Notes under the pieces: generated by a model
Told to the model about the DNA's origin: nothing
Databases searched by the model: none
The model's input: only the letters and a program-made list of their open reading frames with translations
Made by a program: the position numbers and the translations under genes
Part shown: in pieces, positions 43,612 through 50,856 of the stretch
Layout of the letters: each line of letters opens with the position of its first letter
Position numbering within the stretch: the stretch's first letter is position 1
Assembly (NCBI RefSeq): GCF_009755275.1
Contig: NZ_WQLA01000002.1
Coordinates: forward strand, 620,001 to 684,000
Source: Mucilaginibacter aquatilis
GTDB taxonomy: Bacteria > Bacteroidota > Bacteroidia > Sphingobacteriales > Sphingobacteriaceae
Direction of reading: 5' to 3'
Length of the DNA stretch: 64,000 nucleotides

Positions 43612-45132
43612 TTAAGCGTTAAAAGCTTTCAATCCGTTTTCAATACGTTTAATTGCTTCCTCTTTTCCAAGCAGGGCAGCAATATCAAAAACATGTGGGC
43701 CAAATTTGCCGCCAACAAGCATTATACGTAATGGCAACATTGCATCGCCGGGTTTCAAGCCCTTTTCGGTTAACAACGCTTTAAAGTCGGCCTCAAGAGT
43801 GGCGGCATCAAAAGTGCTGCTTTGATTTAGGTGGTTAATGAACGCATCAAACAAATCTGATTTCGCTTCATTCCATTTCGGTTTTACTGAGGCCAGGTCG
43901 TATTCTTTAGGTTGCTTAAAAAAGTACCAGGCATGCTCATATGCATCATTAAGTAATACAATGCGGTCTTTTATTAATTCAATAACAGCGGTAAGGTAAG
44001 CGTCATTAGCAACTTCAATGCCTTTGGCCGTTAACACAGGTTTTATTTCGGCGGTTAAACGTTCGGGTGCTAATTTCTTTATCCATTCGGCGTTGTACCA
44101 TTTGGCTTTTTCAAAATCAAACTTTGCACCCGCTTTGCTAATGCGGTCCATCGAAAACTTTTCAATCAGCTCATCAAGCGTGAATATTTCCTGGTCTGTA
44201 CCGTCGTTCCATCCAAGCATGGCTAACAGGTTAAGGAATGCCTCAGGCAAGAAGCCTATTTCGCGGAAACCTTCAGTTAAATCGCCGGTTTTAGCATCAG
44301 TCCAGTTCATAGCATAAACCGGGAACCCTAAACGTGCACCATCGCGTTTGCTTAACTTACCGTGTCCGTCGGGTTTCAAAATTAATGGCAGGTGTGCCCA
44401 TTGTGGCATATGCTCTTTCCAGCCCAAATATTCCCATAACAAAAGATGCACAGGCGCCGACGGCAACCATTCTTCCCCTCTAAAAGCATGCGACATTTTC
44501 ATCAGGTAATCATCAACCACCACTGCAAGGTGATAAGTTGGCATACCATCAGCCTTAAGCAAAACCTTGTCATCAATAGTATTGGTGTCAAAGCTTACGT
44601 GCCCGCGTATCATATCATTAAATGATATGGTTTCGTCTTCCGGCATTTTTATACGTATTACATGCGGCGTACCTGCATCAAGCAGCGCATCAACCTCATG
44701 TTGTGATAGCGAAAGAGAATTACGCATTTCATTGCGGTAAGCCATACCATATTGAAAGTTTGGAATGGTACTACGCTTTTGCTCCAGTTCTTCGGGCGTA
44801 TCAAAAGCATAGTAGGCATAACCATGCATAACCAGTTTTTCGGCATATTCACGGTAAAGCGGTTTACGTTCACTTTGGCGGTAAGGGGCGTATTCGCCAC
44901 CATGCAGTGGGCTTTCGTCGGGTATAAGGCCACACCATTTAAGGCAGTCAACTATGTATTCTTCGGCTCCCGGTACATACCGTGTTTGGTCGGTATCTTC
45001 AATACGTAAAACAAAGGTGCCGTTGTTTTTTTTGGCAAACAAATAATTAAACAATACGGTACGTACCCCGCCGAGGTGTAAACCACCTGTAGGGCTTGGC
45101 GCAAACCGTACCCTTACTTTTTGTTGTAACAT
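43612..45132 (-). CDS. gltX: Glutamate--tRNA ligase
   Basis: A 506-residue class I synthetase charging tRNA-Glu. The HIGH-type motif is in VRFAPSPTGGLHLGGVRTVLFNYLFAKK, and the KMSKS-type motif is KLSKRDGARLG. RIEDTDQTRYVPGAEEYI and GMPTYHLAVVVDDYLMKMSHAFRGEEWLPSAPVHLLLWEYLGW are characteristic of the family. The C-terminal anticodon-binding domain is complete. The start is supported by a -7 box ending 6 nt upstream of the ATG, which implies a leaderless or nearly leaderless transcript. Confidence 0.97.
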   Translation of the reverse strand: MLQQKVRVRFAPSPTGGLHLGGVRTVLFNYLFAKKNNGTFVLRIEDTDQTRYVPGAEEYIVDCLKWCGLIPDESPLHGGEYAPYRQSERKPLYREYAEKLVMHGYAYYAFDTPEELEQKRSTIPNFQYGMAYRNEMRNSLSLSQHEVDALLDAGTPHVIRIKMPEDETISFNDMIRGHVSFDTNTIDDKVLLKADGMPTYHLAVVVDDYLMKMSHAFRGEEWLPSAPVHLLLWEYLGWKEHMPQWAHLPLILKPDGHGKLSKRDGARLGFPVYAMNWTDAKTGDLTEGFREIGFLPEAFLNLLAMLGWNDGTDQEIFTLDELIEKFSMDRISKAGAKFDFEKAKWYNAEWIKKLAPERLTAEIKPVLTAKGIEVANDAYLTAVIELIKDRIVLLNDAYEHAWYFFKQPKEYDLASVKPKWNEAKSDLFDAFINHLNQSSTFDAATLEADFKALLTEKGLKPGDAMLPLRIMLVGGKFGPHVFDIAALLGKEEAIKRIENGLKAFNA

Positions 45133-45137
45133 AAGGG

Positions 45138-45145
45138 CAAATATA
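45138..45145 (-). promoter_or_regulatory. -7 element of gltX, leaderless arrangement
   Basis: On the minus strand TATATTTG is followed by five bases (CCCTT) and then the gltX ATG. With the normal spacing of the Bacteroidota -7 box the transcript would begin at or within a base or two of the start codon. No clear TTG lies at -33. Confidence 0.5.
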
Positions 45146-45332
45146 AGGAGTGAGCAAGTGAATGCGTTAATGAGTAAGTGGTTAATTACTGATGTATTAC
45201 AAATTTATTATTGCAGATGCCTTTAATACAGCGGGCCTGTTTCGTGCTAAATGGAAGCGTTTAGTACATCATGAAACAAAATCATCATTCGGGGCATTAT
45301 TAACGGACTTATCTACTAAGCAACTAAAGAAC

Positions 45333-45340
45333 TATATTTG
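45333..45340 (+). promoter_or_regulatory. -7 element of the kinase/DinB operon
   Basis: TATATTTG, eight bases before the ATG at 45349, implying a very short leader. No good TTG is present upstream. A frame opening at 45192 overlaps this site and is not coding. Confidence 0.45.
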
Positions 45341-45348
45341 GGCAACTC

Positions 45349-46575
45349 ATGAGCAACCCGTACCAACGAAAAAAGCGCTGGAAATACCTGTTATTGTTTT
45401 TTGCCGTGTTAATTGCAGGCAGTTCTTTGTTGTATACACAATATCTGGCAAAAAATATTGCCACCAGCGAACGTACGCGTGCACAGGTTTGGGCGCAGGC
45501 CATGAAGCAGGTTTTCAAAACTGTTGACGAAGATCATTTGAATTTCGTATTTGTTGTACGCGATAGTCTTACCGTACCGGCAATAGTAACCGATGATAAA
45601 GGCGATTTTAAGTTTGCCCGTGGCCTTGATACCACCAAAACATTTATTGAAATGCCACCCGAGCAGGAGAACGGCAATAAAAAACAGCCCGTTTATGACA
45701 TAAAGTATTTTGAAAACGAACTTGCCATAATGAAGGCCCAGCACGAGCCCATTAAGGTAAAAATGGATATACCCGGTTTGGGAGAAACATTTTGGCTGGT
45801 TTATTATAAAGAGTCGGTGCTGCTTAGCCAATTGCGTGTGTTTCCCTATGTGCAGTTAACCATTATTGCCATATTTTTAGGCGTTGCTTATTCGGCGTTC
45901 AGCTCATCGCGTAAATCTGAGCAAAACCAGGTATGGGTAGGCTTGGCCAAAGAAACGGCGCATCAGTTAGGTACGCCTATATCATCATTACTGGCGTGGA
46001 TTGAACTTTTAAAAGATAAGTTTAATGCAGAGGAAGACCCGCTGATTGCTGAAATGAGCAATGATGTTAAACGTTTAGAGATAGTGGCCGACAGGTTTTC
46101 AAAAATTGGTTCAAAACCAGTTTTGGAGGCACACTCTGTGTTTGAAGTAATTAATGATTTTGTTGATTATTTCCGCATCAGGGTTACTGATAAAATAACG
46201 TTTGAAGTCACCGGCGATCGCTATCTTAAAGCAGGCATAAATATTCCGCTGTTTGACTGGGTAATTGAAAACCTACTTAAAAATGCAGTTAATGCCATTG
46301 AAGGTAAAGGCAGTATTAAGGTTGATATTTTGGCAAGCAAGGCCCGTAACCAGGTTTATATTGATGTTACTGATACGGGTAGAGGTATTCCACGCTCCAA
46401 GTTTGTTACGGTTTTCAGGCCGGGGTATACTACACGTAAACGTGGCTGGGGGCTTGGCCTTTCATTAACCAAGCGCATGGTTGAAAACTACCACAACGGG
46501 CAAATTTTTGTGAAAGACTCGGAAGTGGGAAAAGGCACTACCTTTAGAATTATACTCAGAAGCAGAGAAGAATGA
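45349..46575 (+). CDS. Sensor histidine kinase with variant AHQLGTP H-box
   Basis: A 408-residue kinase with two membrane helices (YLLLFFAVLIAGSSLLYTQYLA and VQLTIIAIFLGVAYSAFSSS) flanking a periplasmic sensor of about 140 residues (FKTVDEDHLNFVFVVRDSLTVPAIVTDDKGDFKFARGLDTTKTF...). The phospho-acceptor region reads GLAKETAHQLGTPISSLLAWIELLKD, a variant of SHELRTPL. The ATPase boxes follow (ENLLKNAVNAIEGKG; VTDTGRGIPRSK; KRGWGLGLSLTKRMV). It overlaps the DinB-like gene by 4 nt. No response regulator is adjacent. Confidence 0.93.
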   Translation: MSNPYQRKKRWKYLLLFFAVLIAGSSLLYTQYLAKNIATSERTRAQVWAQAMKQVFKTVDEDHLNFVFVVRDSLTVPAIVTDDKGDFKFARGLDTTKTFIEMPPEQENGNKKQPVYDIKYFENELAIMKAQHEPIKVKMDIPGLGETFWLVYYKESVLLSQLRVFPYVQLTIIAIFLGVAYSAFSSSRKSEQNQVWVGLAKETAHQLGTPISSLLAWIELLKDKFNAEEDPLIAEMSNDVKRLEIVADRFSKIGSKPVLEAHSVFEVINDFVDYFRIRVTDKITFEVTGDRYLKAGINIPLFDWVIENLLKNAVNAIEGKGSIKVDILASKARNQVYIDVTDTGRGIPRSKFVTVFRPGYTTRKRGWGLGLSLTKRMVENYHNGQIFVKDSEVGKGTTFRIILRSREE

Positions 46576-47081
46576 TAACGCAACCTCAGCCCAGCGAATA
46601 TGCTCCATTTTATGCCGGGTACGTTAACGCGGCAATTGCTGGCGGAGACATTATTCAAACACTTATCCGTTTAAAATACAGTACCTATAAGCTGTTTACT
46701 TCTGTTGACGAGCAAAAGGGAAATTACGCCTACGCACCGGGCAAATGGACAATTAAGCAGCTTTTAAACCACATGGTTGATGCAGAGCGAATATTTGCGT
46801 TCAGGCTGCTATGCTTCATGAGAGGGGATAGCACAGCACTACCAGGGTTTGATGAAAATGCCTATGTTGAACAAAGCGATGTAAGCAACCGTACGCTGCA
46901 AAGTATTGCTGCAGAATTTAAAGCCGTGCGCGAGGCTAATATATATCTATTTGAATCGGTTAAAGATGATCAGCTGGCGTTTACGGGCGTAGCTAACGGA
47001 CAGCCGGTTTCAATTAGAGCGTTACTCTATATAATGGCAGGACATGAAATGCATCACATTAATATTATCAAACAGCGATAA
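46572..47081 (+). CDS. DinB-superfamily protein
   Basis: A 169-residue four-helix protein of the DinB/YfiT metal-binding fold. Three candidate metal-binding histidines are visible: KWTIKQLLNHMVDAERIFAFRLL and MAGHEMHHINIIKQR. Such proteins include thiol-dependent S-transferases for bacillithiol or mycothiol, and many of unknown role. Its start overlaps the stop of the upstream kinase (ATGA). A thiol-transfer function is possible but not demonstrated. Confidence 0.88.
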   Translation: MITQPQPSEYAPFYAGYVNAAIAGGDIIQTLIRLKYSTYKLFTSVDEQKGNYAYAPGKWTIKQLLNHMVDAERIFAFRLLCFMRGDSTALPGFDENAYVEQSDVSNRTLQSIAAEFKAVREANIYLFESVKDDQLAFTGVANGQPVSIRALLYIMAGHEMHHINIIKQR

Positions 47082-47143
47082 CTGTAAACAGCAAAAAGCC
47101 TCCTCGTATTAAGAAGATGCTTACTTGCTTTAAAGAAGTGCGG

Positions 47144-47533
47144 TTACAGGCTTTCGTTGTCTTCTACGTAAATTGATGGTTTGCCCTTGTCAATGGTATC
47201 ACGCTTTTCAATTACAAATGACAGGAATAAACCTATGCCTCCAAAAATTGCTATAAGGGCAAAGTAAATTGCAGGGCTATCTGATTTTGATGTTTGGAAA
47301 ACCGTTCTGTCTAATAAAAAGGCTAAAAATAATCCTAAACCTGTTCCTATTAATAGCAAACCCCACTTCAAGTTTTGGTAAGGTGCTGATTGTGGCTTGT
47401 ATCTGCGTGGGTCCATACCGCGTTCAATCATGGCCATTTTTTCGCGTTTGTGTAGGTAAACAATTCCAAAAATCATGGCAAACATGCCAAGTGGAACTAA
47501 AATAGGGATCATTAATGCTAAGGTGCCGTCCAT
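47144..47533 (-). CDS. DUF6249-like small membrane protein
   Basis: A 129-residue protein with an N-terminal helix (LALMIPILVPLGMFAMIFGIVYLHKREKMAMIERGMDPRRY), a central pair (LKWGLLLIGTGLGLFLAFLLD and IYFALIAIFGGIGLFLSFVIEKRD) and a short acidic tail. The K-R-E-K-M-A-MIERG segment after helix 1 is typical of the DUF6249 family. It is divergent from the ECF sigma gene, separated by the inverted-repeat element. Its function is unknown; regulation by that sigma factor is a possibility. Confidence 0.8.
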   Translation of the reverse strand: MDGTLALMIPILVPLGMFAMIFGIVYLHKREKMAMIERGMDPRRYKPQSAPYQNLKWGLLLIGTGLGLFLAFLLDRTVFQTSKSDSPAIYFALIAIFGGIGLFLSFVIEKRDTIDKGKPSIYVEDNESL

Positions 47534-47597
47534 GGTATTTAAATTTAAATTGTTTGTTAACGTTTATGTTTCCTCGCCAACTGCGGCGATTTGTATA

Positions 47598-47785
47598 CTA
47601 TGACCACACGATTTTTAAGGAGGTTACACCAATTTCAAAAATTTTCTAAATATATTTTATGGATTATCACAGGCTGAGTTTGCATTGCCGCTTAGTATAC
47701 TATTAATGCTATGGCACACCCTAACTGTATTATTAATATTTTTATCGCTTCAGGTGTAACCTCTTTAGATAACATGTGGTCATAG
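47598..47785. repeat. 188-bp element with 33-bp imperfect terminal inverted repeats
   Basis: Left end 47598-47630 and right end 47753-47785 are inverted copies matching at 28 of 33 positions. Perfect outer segments (CTATGACCACA) and inner segments (AGGTTACACC) flank a less conserved middle. The interior is AT-rich (47631-47752) and has no reading frame. The element lies between a DUF6249-like gene and an ECF sigma gene, ending 9 bp before the sigma ATG. It could be a MITE or a large promoter-region hairpin. No clear target-site duplication is visible. Confidence 0.7.
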
Positions 47786-47794
47786 GTGTTGTAA

Positions 47795-48376
47795 ATGCAA
47801 AGCAAGCTTTCAGATATCGAGTTAATAGAGCAAACATTAAGTGGCAACCAATCAGCCTACGCTGATTTGGTTAAGCGCCACCAGCGGTTTGTATTCACGC
47901 TGGCTATGCGTTTTACTAAAACCCGCGAGGACGCCGAGGAGGTTGCGCAAGACAGCTTTGTAAAGGCTTACCGATCATTGCAAAACTTTGAAGGCCAAAG
48001 CAAATTTACCACATGGCTGTACAGTATTGTTTATACCACTGCCATGACATTTTTGCGTAAGCGAAGGTTAGATACATCATCAATAGACGATGAGAATAAT
48101 TTTATACAGGTTGAAAACCAGAACGCAGGGTTTGAAAATAACCTTGCCGAGAACAAATCAAGGTCATACTATTTAAATAAGGCTATTGAGCAATTGCTAC
48201 CAGATGATGCCACTATTATTACATTGTTTTATAAAGGCGAACAATCATTAGAAGAAATTGCGCTAACTTTAGGTATTGAGCCTAACAACGTTAAGGTTAA
48301 ACTATTCAGGGCCCGCCAGCGTTTAAAAGAAAAGCTAGAAGGCTCATTAAAACATGAGGTGAACGAGTTGTTATGA
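47795..48376 (+). CDS. ECF-type RNA polymerase sigma factor
   Basis: A 193-residue sigma-70 family factor. Region 2 reads YADLVKRHQRFVFTLAMRFTKTREDAEEVAQDSFVKAYRSLQNFEGQSKFTTWLYSIVYTTAMTFLRKRR; region 4 reads AIEQLLPDDATIITLFYKGEQSLEEIALTLGIEPNNVKVKLFRARQRLKEKL. The acidic linker is slightly longer than usual. It overlaps the downstream anti-sigma-like gene by 4 nt (ATGA), the standard layout of a sigma/anti-sigma pair. Its promoter must lie within or beside the 188-bp inverted-repeat element that ends 9 bp upstream. Confidence 0.95.
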   Translation: MQSKLSDIELIEQTLSGNQSAYADLVKRHQRFVFTLAMRFTKTREDAEEVAQDSFVKAYRSLQNFEGQSKFTTWLYSIVYTTAMTFLRKRRLDTSSIDDENNFIQVENQNAGFENNLAENKSRSYYLNKAIEQLLPDDATIITLFYKGEQSLEEIALTLGIEPNNVKVKLFRARQRLKEKLEGSLKHEVNELL

Positions 48377-48870
48377 GGAATTTTGAAGAACAATTGTGGA
48401 ATTATGTGGACGGAACCTGTACACCGCAGGAACGTGAGGTTATTGAACATTTGATTGCCACTGATGAAGCCTACCGGTTAAAGTTTGAAGAAATTAAGGC
48501 ATTTAACCTCGAATTGCAGGATATAGAATTAGATGCGCCATCTATGGCTTTCACCTATAATGTGATGGAACAGGTACGGGCAGAGGAAGCTCGAAAGCCA
48601 CTTAAGTCTTCTATTAATACTATGGTTATTAAGGGTATAGCTGCGTTTTTTGTATTAACTATAACCACACTAGTGGTAATAGCTTTAGCAAATGCAAACT
48701 GGTCGGCTGGTGCCGCAAATCAAATAAGTGTACCTACTATCCGTGCATCAGAATTAAAAAACTTATTTAGTGGCAATGTGCTAAACGGTTTCCTGTTTTT
48801 TGATTTGGTACTGGCACTTTACTTTTTTGATAGCTACCTGCGTAAACGTAAAATTATTGAAGCGGTATAA
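48373..48870 (+). CDS. Putative membrane anti-sigma factor
   Basis: A 165-residue protein with a cytoplasmic helical N-terminus (EEQLWNYVDGTCTPQEREVIEHLIATDEAYRLKFEEIKAFNLELQ) of the anti-sigma-domain type but without the zinc-binding HxxxCxxC motif. Two membrane helices follow (GIAAFFVLTITTLVVIALANA and GFLFFDLVLALYFFDSYL), with a loop of about 35 residues between them. The overlap with the ECF gene supports the assignment. It should hold the sigma factor at the membrane until an envelope signal arrives. Confidence 0.85.
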   Translation: MRNFEEQLWNYVDGTCTPQEREVIEHLIATDEAYRLKFEEIKAFNLELQDIELDAPSMAFTYNVMEQVRAEEARKPLKSSINTMVIKGIAAFFVLTITTLVVIALANANWSAGAANQISVPTIRASELKNLFSGNVLNGFLFFDLVLALYFFDSYLRKRKIIEAV

Positions 48871-49088
48871 AATCATTGACACTTTTGTAGTGAAAAAAGT
48901 ACAGTAAATTGGCACTCATAAATGTTGTAACATTTAAAATTATAAAGGCTGAGTGAAAGTGCCTAAAAATCAGCAGAAAAGATTTTTAAAAAAAATGTTA
49001 CACTTTGTTGTAGTTTGGTACAGGAATTGTAATATTGTACACGAATTGGTAAACTTACCAATTTAATTGTGATAAGGTTTAGGTTGAA

Positions 49089-49119
49089 AGTCCCCCGGTG
49101 CAAGACTGGGGGGCTTTTT
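49089..49119 (+). terminator. Intrinsic terminator in the anti-sigma/DUF2911 gap
   Basis: Stem AGTCCCCC (49089-49096) with GGGGGGCT (49108-49115, one G-U pair), 11-nt loop, then a TTTTT-A-TTTTT tract. Confidence 0.85.
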
Positions 49120-49169
49120 ATTTTTAACCGTATTCTGAACATTGAGTTACTGCGTTATACAACACTTTG

Positions 49170-49177
49170 TATATTTG
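49170..49177 (+). promoter_or_regulatory. -7 element of the DUF2911 gene
   Basis: TATATTTG, a full match to TAnnTTTG, 19 nt before the ATG at 49197. A TTG lies about 25 bp upstream, slightly farther than usual. Confidence 0.55.
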
Positions 49178-49196
49178 ACTTGATAAGATTTAGAAT

Positions 49197-50042
49197 ATGA
49201 AAAAACTTTACACCCTTGTTTGCATAGCCTTGGCCTTAGGTGGCGCAACAACTGTGCAGGCTCAAAACGGCTTAAAATTGCCCCAGGCAAGTACCGCACA
49301 AACATTAACCCAAGAGTTCGGTCTTGGAAAAATCACATTAAATTATTCACGCCCTAATACAAAAGGCCGCAAAATATTTGGCGCATTGGAGCCATATGGT
49401 GCTGTTTGGCGTACAGGTGCTAACTCTGCAACAACAATTACCTTTACCGATGAGGTAATGCTTGAAGGCCAAAAAGTTTTGCCGGGTGAATACGCATTGT
49501 TTACTATTCCTGATGCTAAGGAGTGGACCATTATATTAAACAAAGCTGCCAAGCAATGGGGCGCGTATGAATACAAACAGGCAGAAGATGTATTGCGAGT
49601 TTCAGTAAAGCCTGCAAAATCTGCAGCTTTTACTGAAACTTTTACAGCCCAGTTTGCCAACGTGGCAGCTACCACCGCTGAATTGGTTTTGGCTTGGGAA
49701 AACACGGCGGTAACGGTTCACTTGAAAACCGATATTGATACCCGAATAATGGCTAATATAGATGAAGCCATGAAAGGTGATAAAAAACCTTATTTCAGCG
49801 CGGCTCAATACTATTTCGAAAACGGTAAAGATTTAAACAAAGCTTTAGAGTGGATGAACGAGGCTGAGAAATCCGCGCCTAAAGCATACTATATAAGATA
49901 TTGGAAAGCACGTGTTCAACTTAAAAAAGGCGACAAGGCTGGTGCTATTGCTACGGCAAAGCAGGGTGTAGCTTTAGCTAAGGAAGCTAAGAACGATGAG
50001 TACATACGCCTTAACGAAAGCATTATTGCACAAGCTAAGTAA
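49197..50042 (+). CDS. Secreted DUF2911 protein
   Basis: A 281-residue exported protein with a signal peptide (ALALGGATTVQAQ). The DUF2911 domain covers residues 25-175: LPQASTAQTLTQEFGLGKITLNYSRPNTKGRKIFGALEPYGAVWRTGANSATTITFTDEVMLEGQKVLPGEYALFTIPDAKEWTIILNK, with WAY-type later segments. The C-terminal part (YFSAAQYYFENGKDLNKALEWMNEAEKSAPKAYYIRYWKARVQLKKGDKAGAIATAKQGVALA) looks like two TPR-type helical pairs. The family is abundant in Bacteroidota and has no known function. Confidence 0.92.
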   Translation: MKKLYTLVCIALALGGATTVQAQNGLKLPQASTAQTLTQEFGLGKITLNYSRPNTKGRKIFGALEPYGAVWRTGANSATTITFTDEVMLEGQKVLPGEYALFTIPDAKEWTIILNKAAKQWGAYEYKQAEDVLRVSVKPAKSAAFTETFTAQFANVAATTAELVLAWENTAVTVHLKTDIDTRIMANIDEAMKGDKKPYFSAAQYYFENGKDLNKALEWMNEAEKSAPKAYYIRYWKARVQLKKGDKAGAIATAKQGVALAKEAKNDEYIRLNESIIAQAK

Positions 50043-50095
50043 GTGCGTTTATATATGACTTATATTTGTACAAGCAAGCTTTACAAATAAGCATT

Positions 50096-50135
50096 AAAAA
50101 GAGAAAGCCGCATTGATTTGCGGCTTTCTCTTTTT
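50096..50135. terminator. Bidirectional terminator, DUF2911 / LUD gene
   Basis: Perfect 17-bp stem (50096-50112 with 50119-50135, core GAGAAAGCCGCA) and a 6-nt loop between convergent genes ending at 50042 and 50157. Confidence 0.93.
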
Positions 50136-50156
50136 AATATATAATGTAGCCAAAAG

Positions 50157-50804
50157 TTATCCATCTAAAAGGAAAACGAAAAGCTCTTTAGGGCCATGAG
50201 CACCAAGCACCAACGTTTTCTCAATATCAGCAGTACGGCTAGGACCGGTAACTGTTGTAATCATACTGGGCAGGTGCCTGCCATACTTATCGCTTATAAG
50301 CCTAAATCCGTCTTTTAAATCAAGTACTAATTGCGATGTGTAAGCTAATACAATATGTACAGGCGGGTAAATGCTTAATCTGCGGCCGGCCATGCTTGCA
50401 TTACTCAACAATATGCTGCCATTACGGGCAACAAGTGCTTCACAAAGCGTAAAGCCTACCTCGGCTTGGTCAAAGTCTTTATCTGTTTCGTAGTATGGAT
50501 AACCATACTGCTCTAACACTTCTTGCAGGCGCGGTTCCCAACAGTATATTTTATGCCAGTTCCTTTCTTCGGCCAAGTTAAGCAGCGATTCAATAAACTG
50601 AATTTCATCCTCACAAAAAACAAATTGCCCTGCCACGGCTAAAAACTCCTCGGCAAACATTACTTCAAGCAAATCATCCTCAGTAGGTGCCGCATATAAC
50701 GGCTGATCTTCAAGGTTTGGATATGGATTGTCGCGGCGTTCCAAAAGTGCCTTGCGCACCTTTTTTAACATTTTTTCTTTCGAGGTAGTGTTATCCTTCA
50801 TCAT
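50157..50804 (-). CDS. LUD-domain (LutC/YkgG-like) protein
   Basis: A 215-residue cytosolic protein of the LUD family: EKMLKKVRKALLERRDNPYPNLED at the start, then the core VGFTLCEALVARNGSILLSNASMAGRRLSIYPPVHIVLAYTSQLVLDLKDGF and ITTVTGPSRTADIEKTLVLGAHGPKELFVFLLDG. LutC is part of the lactate-oxidising LutABC complex, but no LutA/LutB genes are here. Placement beside ftsH is common in Bacteroidota and its role there is unknown. A terminator-like hairpin separates it from ftsH. Confidence 0.88.
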   Translation of the reverse strand: MMKDNTTSKEKMLKKVRKALLERRDNPYPNLEDQPLYAAPTEDDLLEVMFAEEFLAVAGQFVFCEDEIQFIESLLNLAEERNWHKIYCWEPRLQEVLEQYGYPYYETDKDFDQAEVGFTLCEALVARNGSILLSNASMAGRRLSIYPPVHIVLAYTSQLVLDLKDGFRLISDKYGRHLPSMITTVTGPSRTADIEKTLVLGAHGPKELFVFLLDG

Positions 50805-50814
50805 AAAAATAAAA

Positions 50815-50836
50815 AGCCGCTATTTGCATAGCGGCT
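50815..50836 (-). terminator. Hairpin between ftsH and the LUD gene
   Basis: Perfect 9-bp stem AGCCGCTAT (50815-50823) with ATAGCGGCT (50828-50836), loop TTGC. Read leftward it is followed by TTTTATTTTT, so it terminates or attenuates ftsH transcription just before the LUD start codon. Confidence 0.75.
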
Positions 50837-50856
50837 AAATATAAAAAGAAATTATA

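Larger units (their letters stand above)
48871..49196. other. 326-bp intergenic region with hairpins and a possible small RNA
   Basis: No coding frame is seen. It holds a 20-bp palindrome AATTGGTAA-AC-TTACCAATT (49044-49063), then a strong terminator (49089-49119), then the DUF2911 promoter. The terminator lies about 220 nt after the anti-sigma stop, so either that mRNA has a long 3' end or a short transcript of about 60-170 nt ends there. No conserved RNA family is recognised. Confidence 0.45.

Noticed and set aside
45192..45527. Rightward 111-codon frame overlapping the kinase start
   Set aside because: It overlaps the -7 box and the well-supported kinase reading frame, and its sequence looks like a shadow.
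49089..49119. GGTGCAAGACTGGGG resembling part of a cobalamin riboswitch
   Set aside because: No B12 box or surrounding helices; it is the loop and stem of an ordinary terminator, and no cobalamin gene follows.
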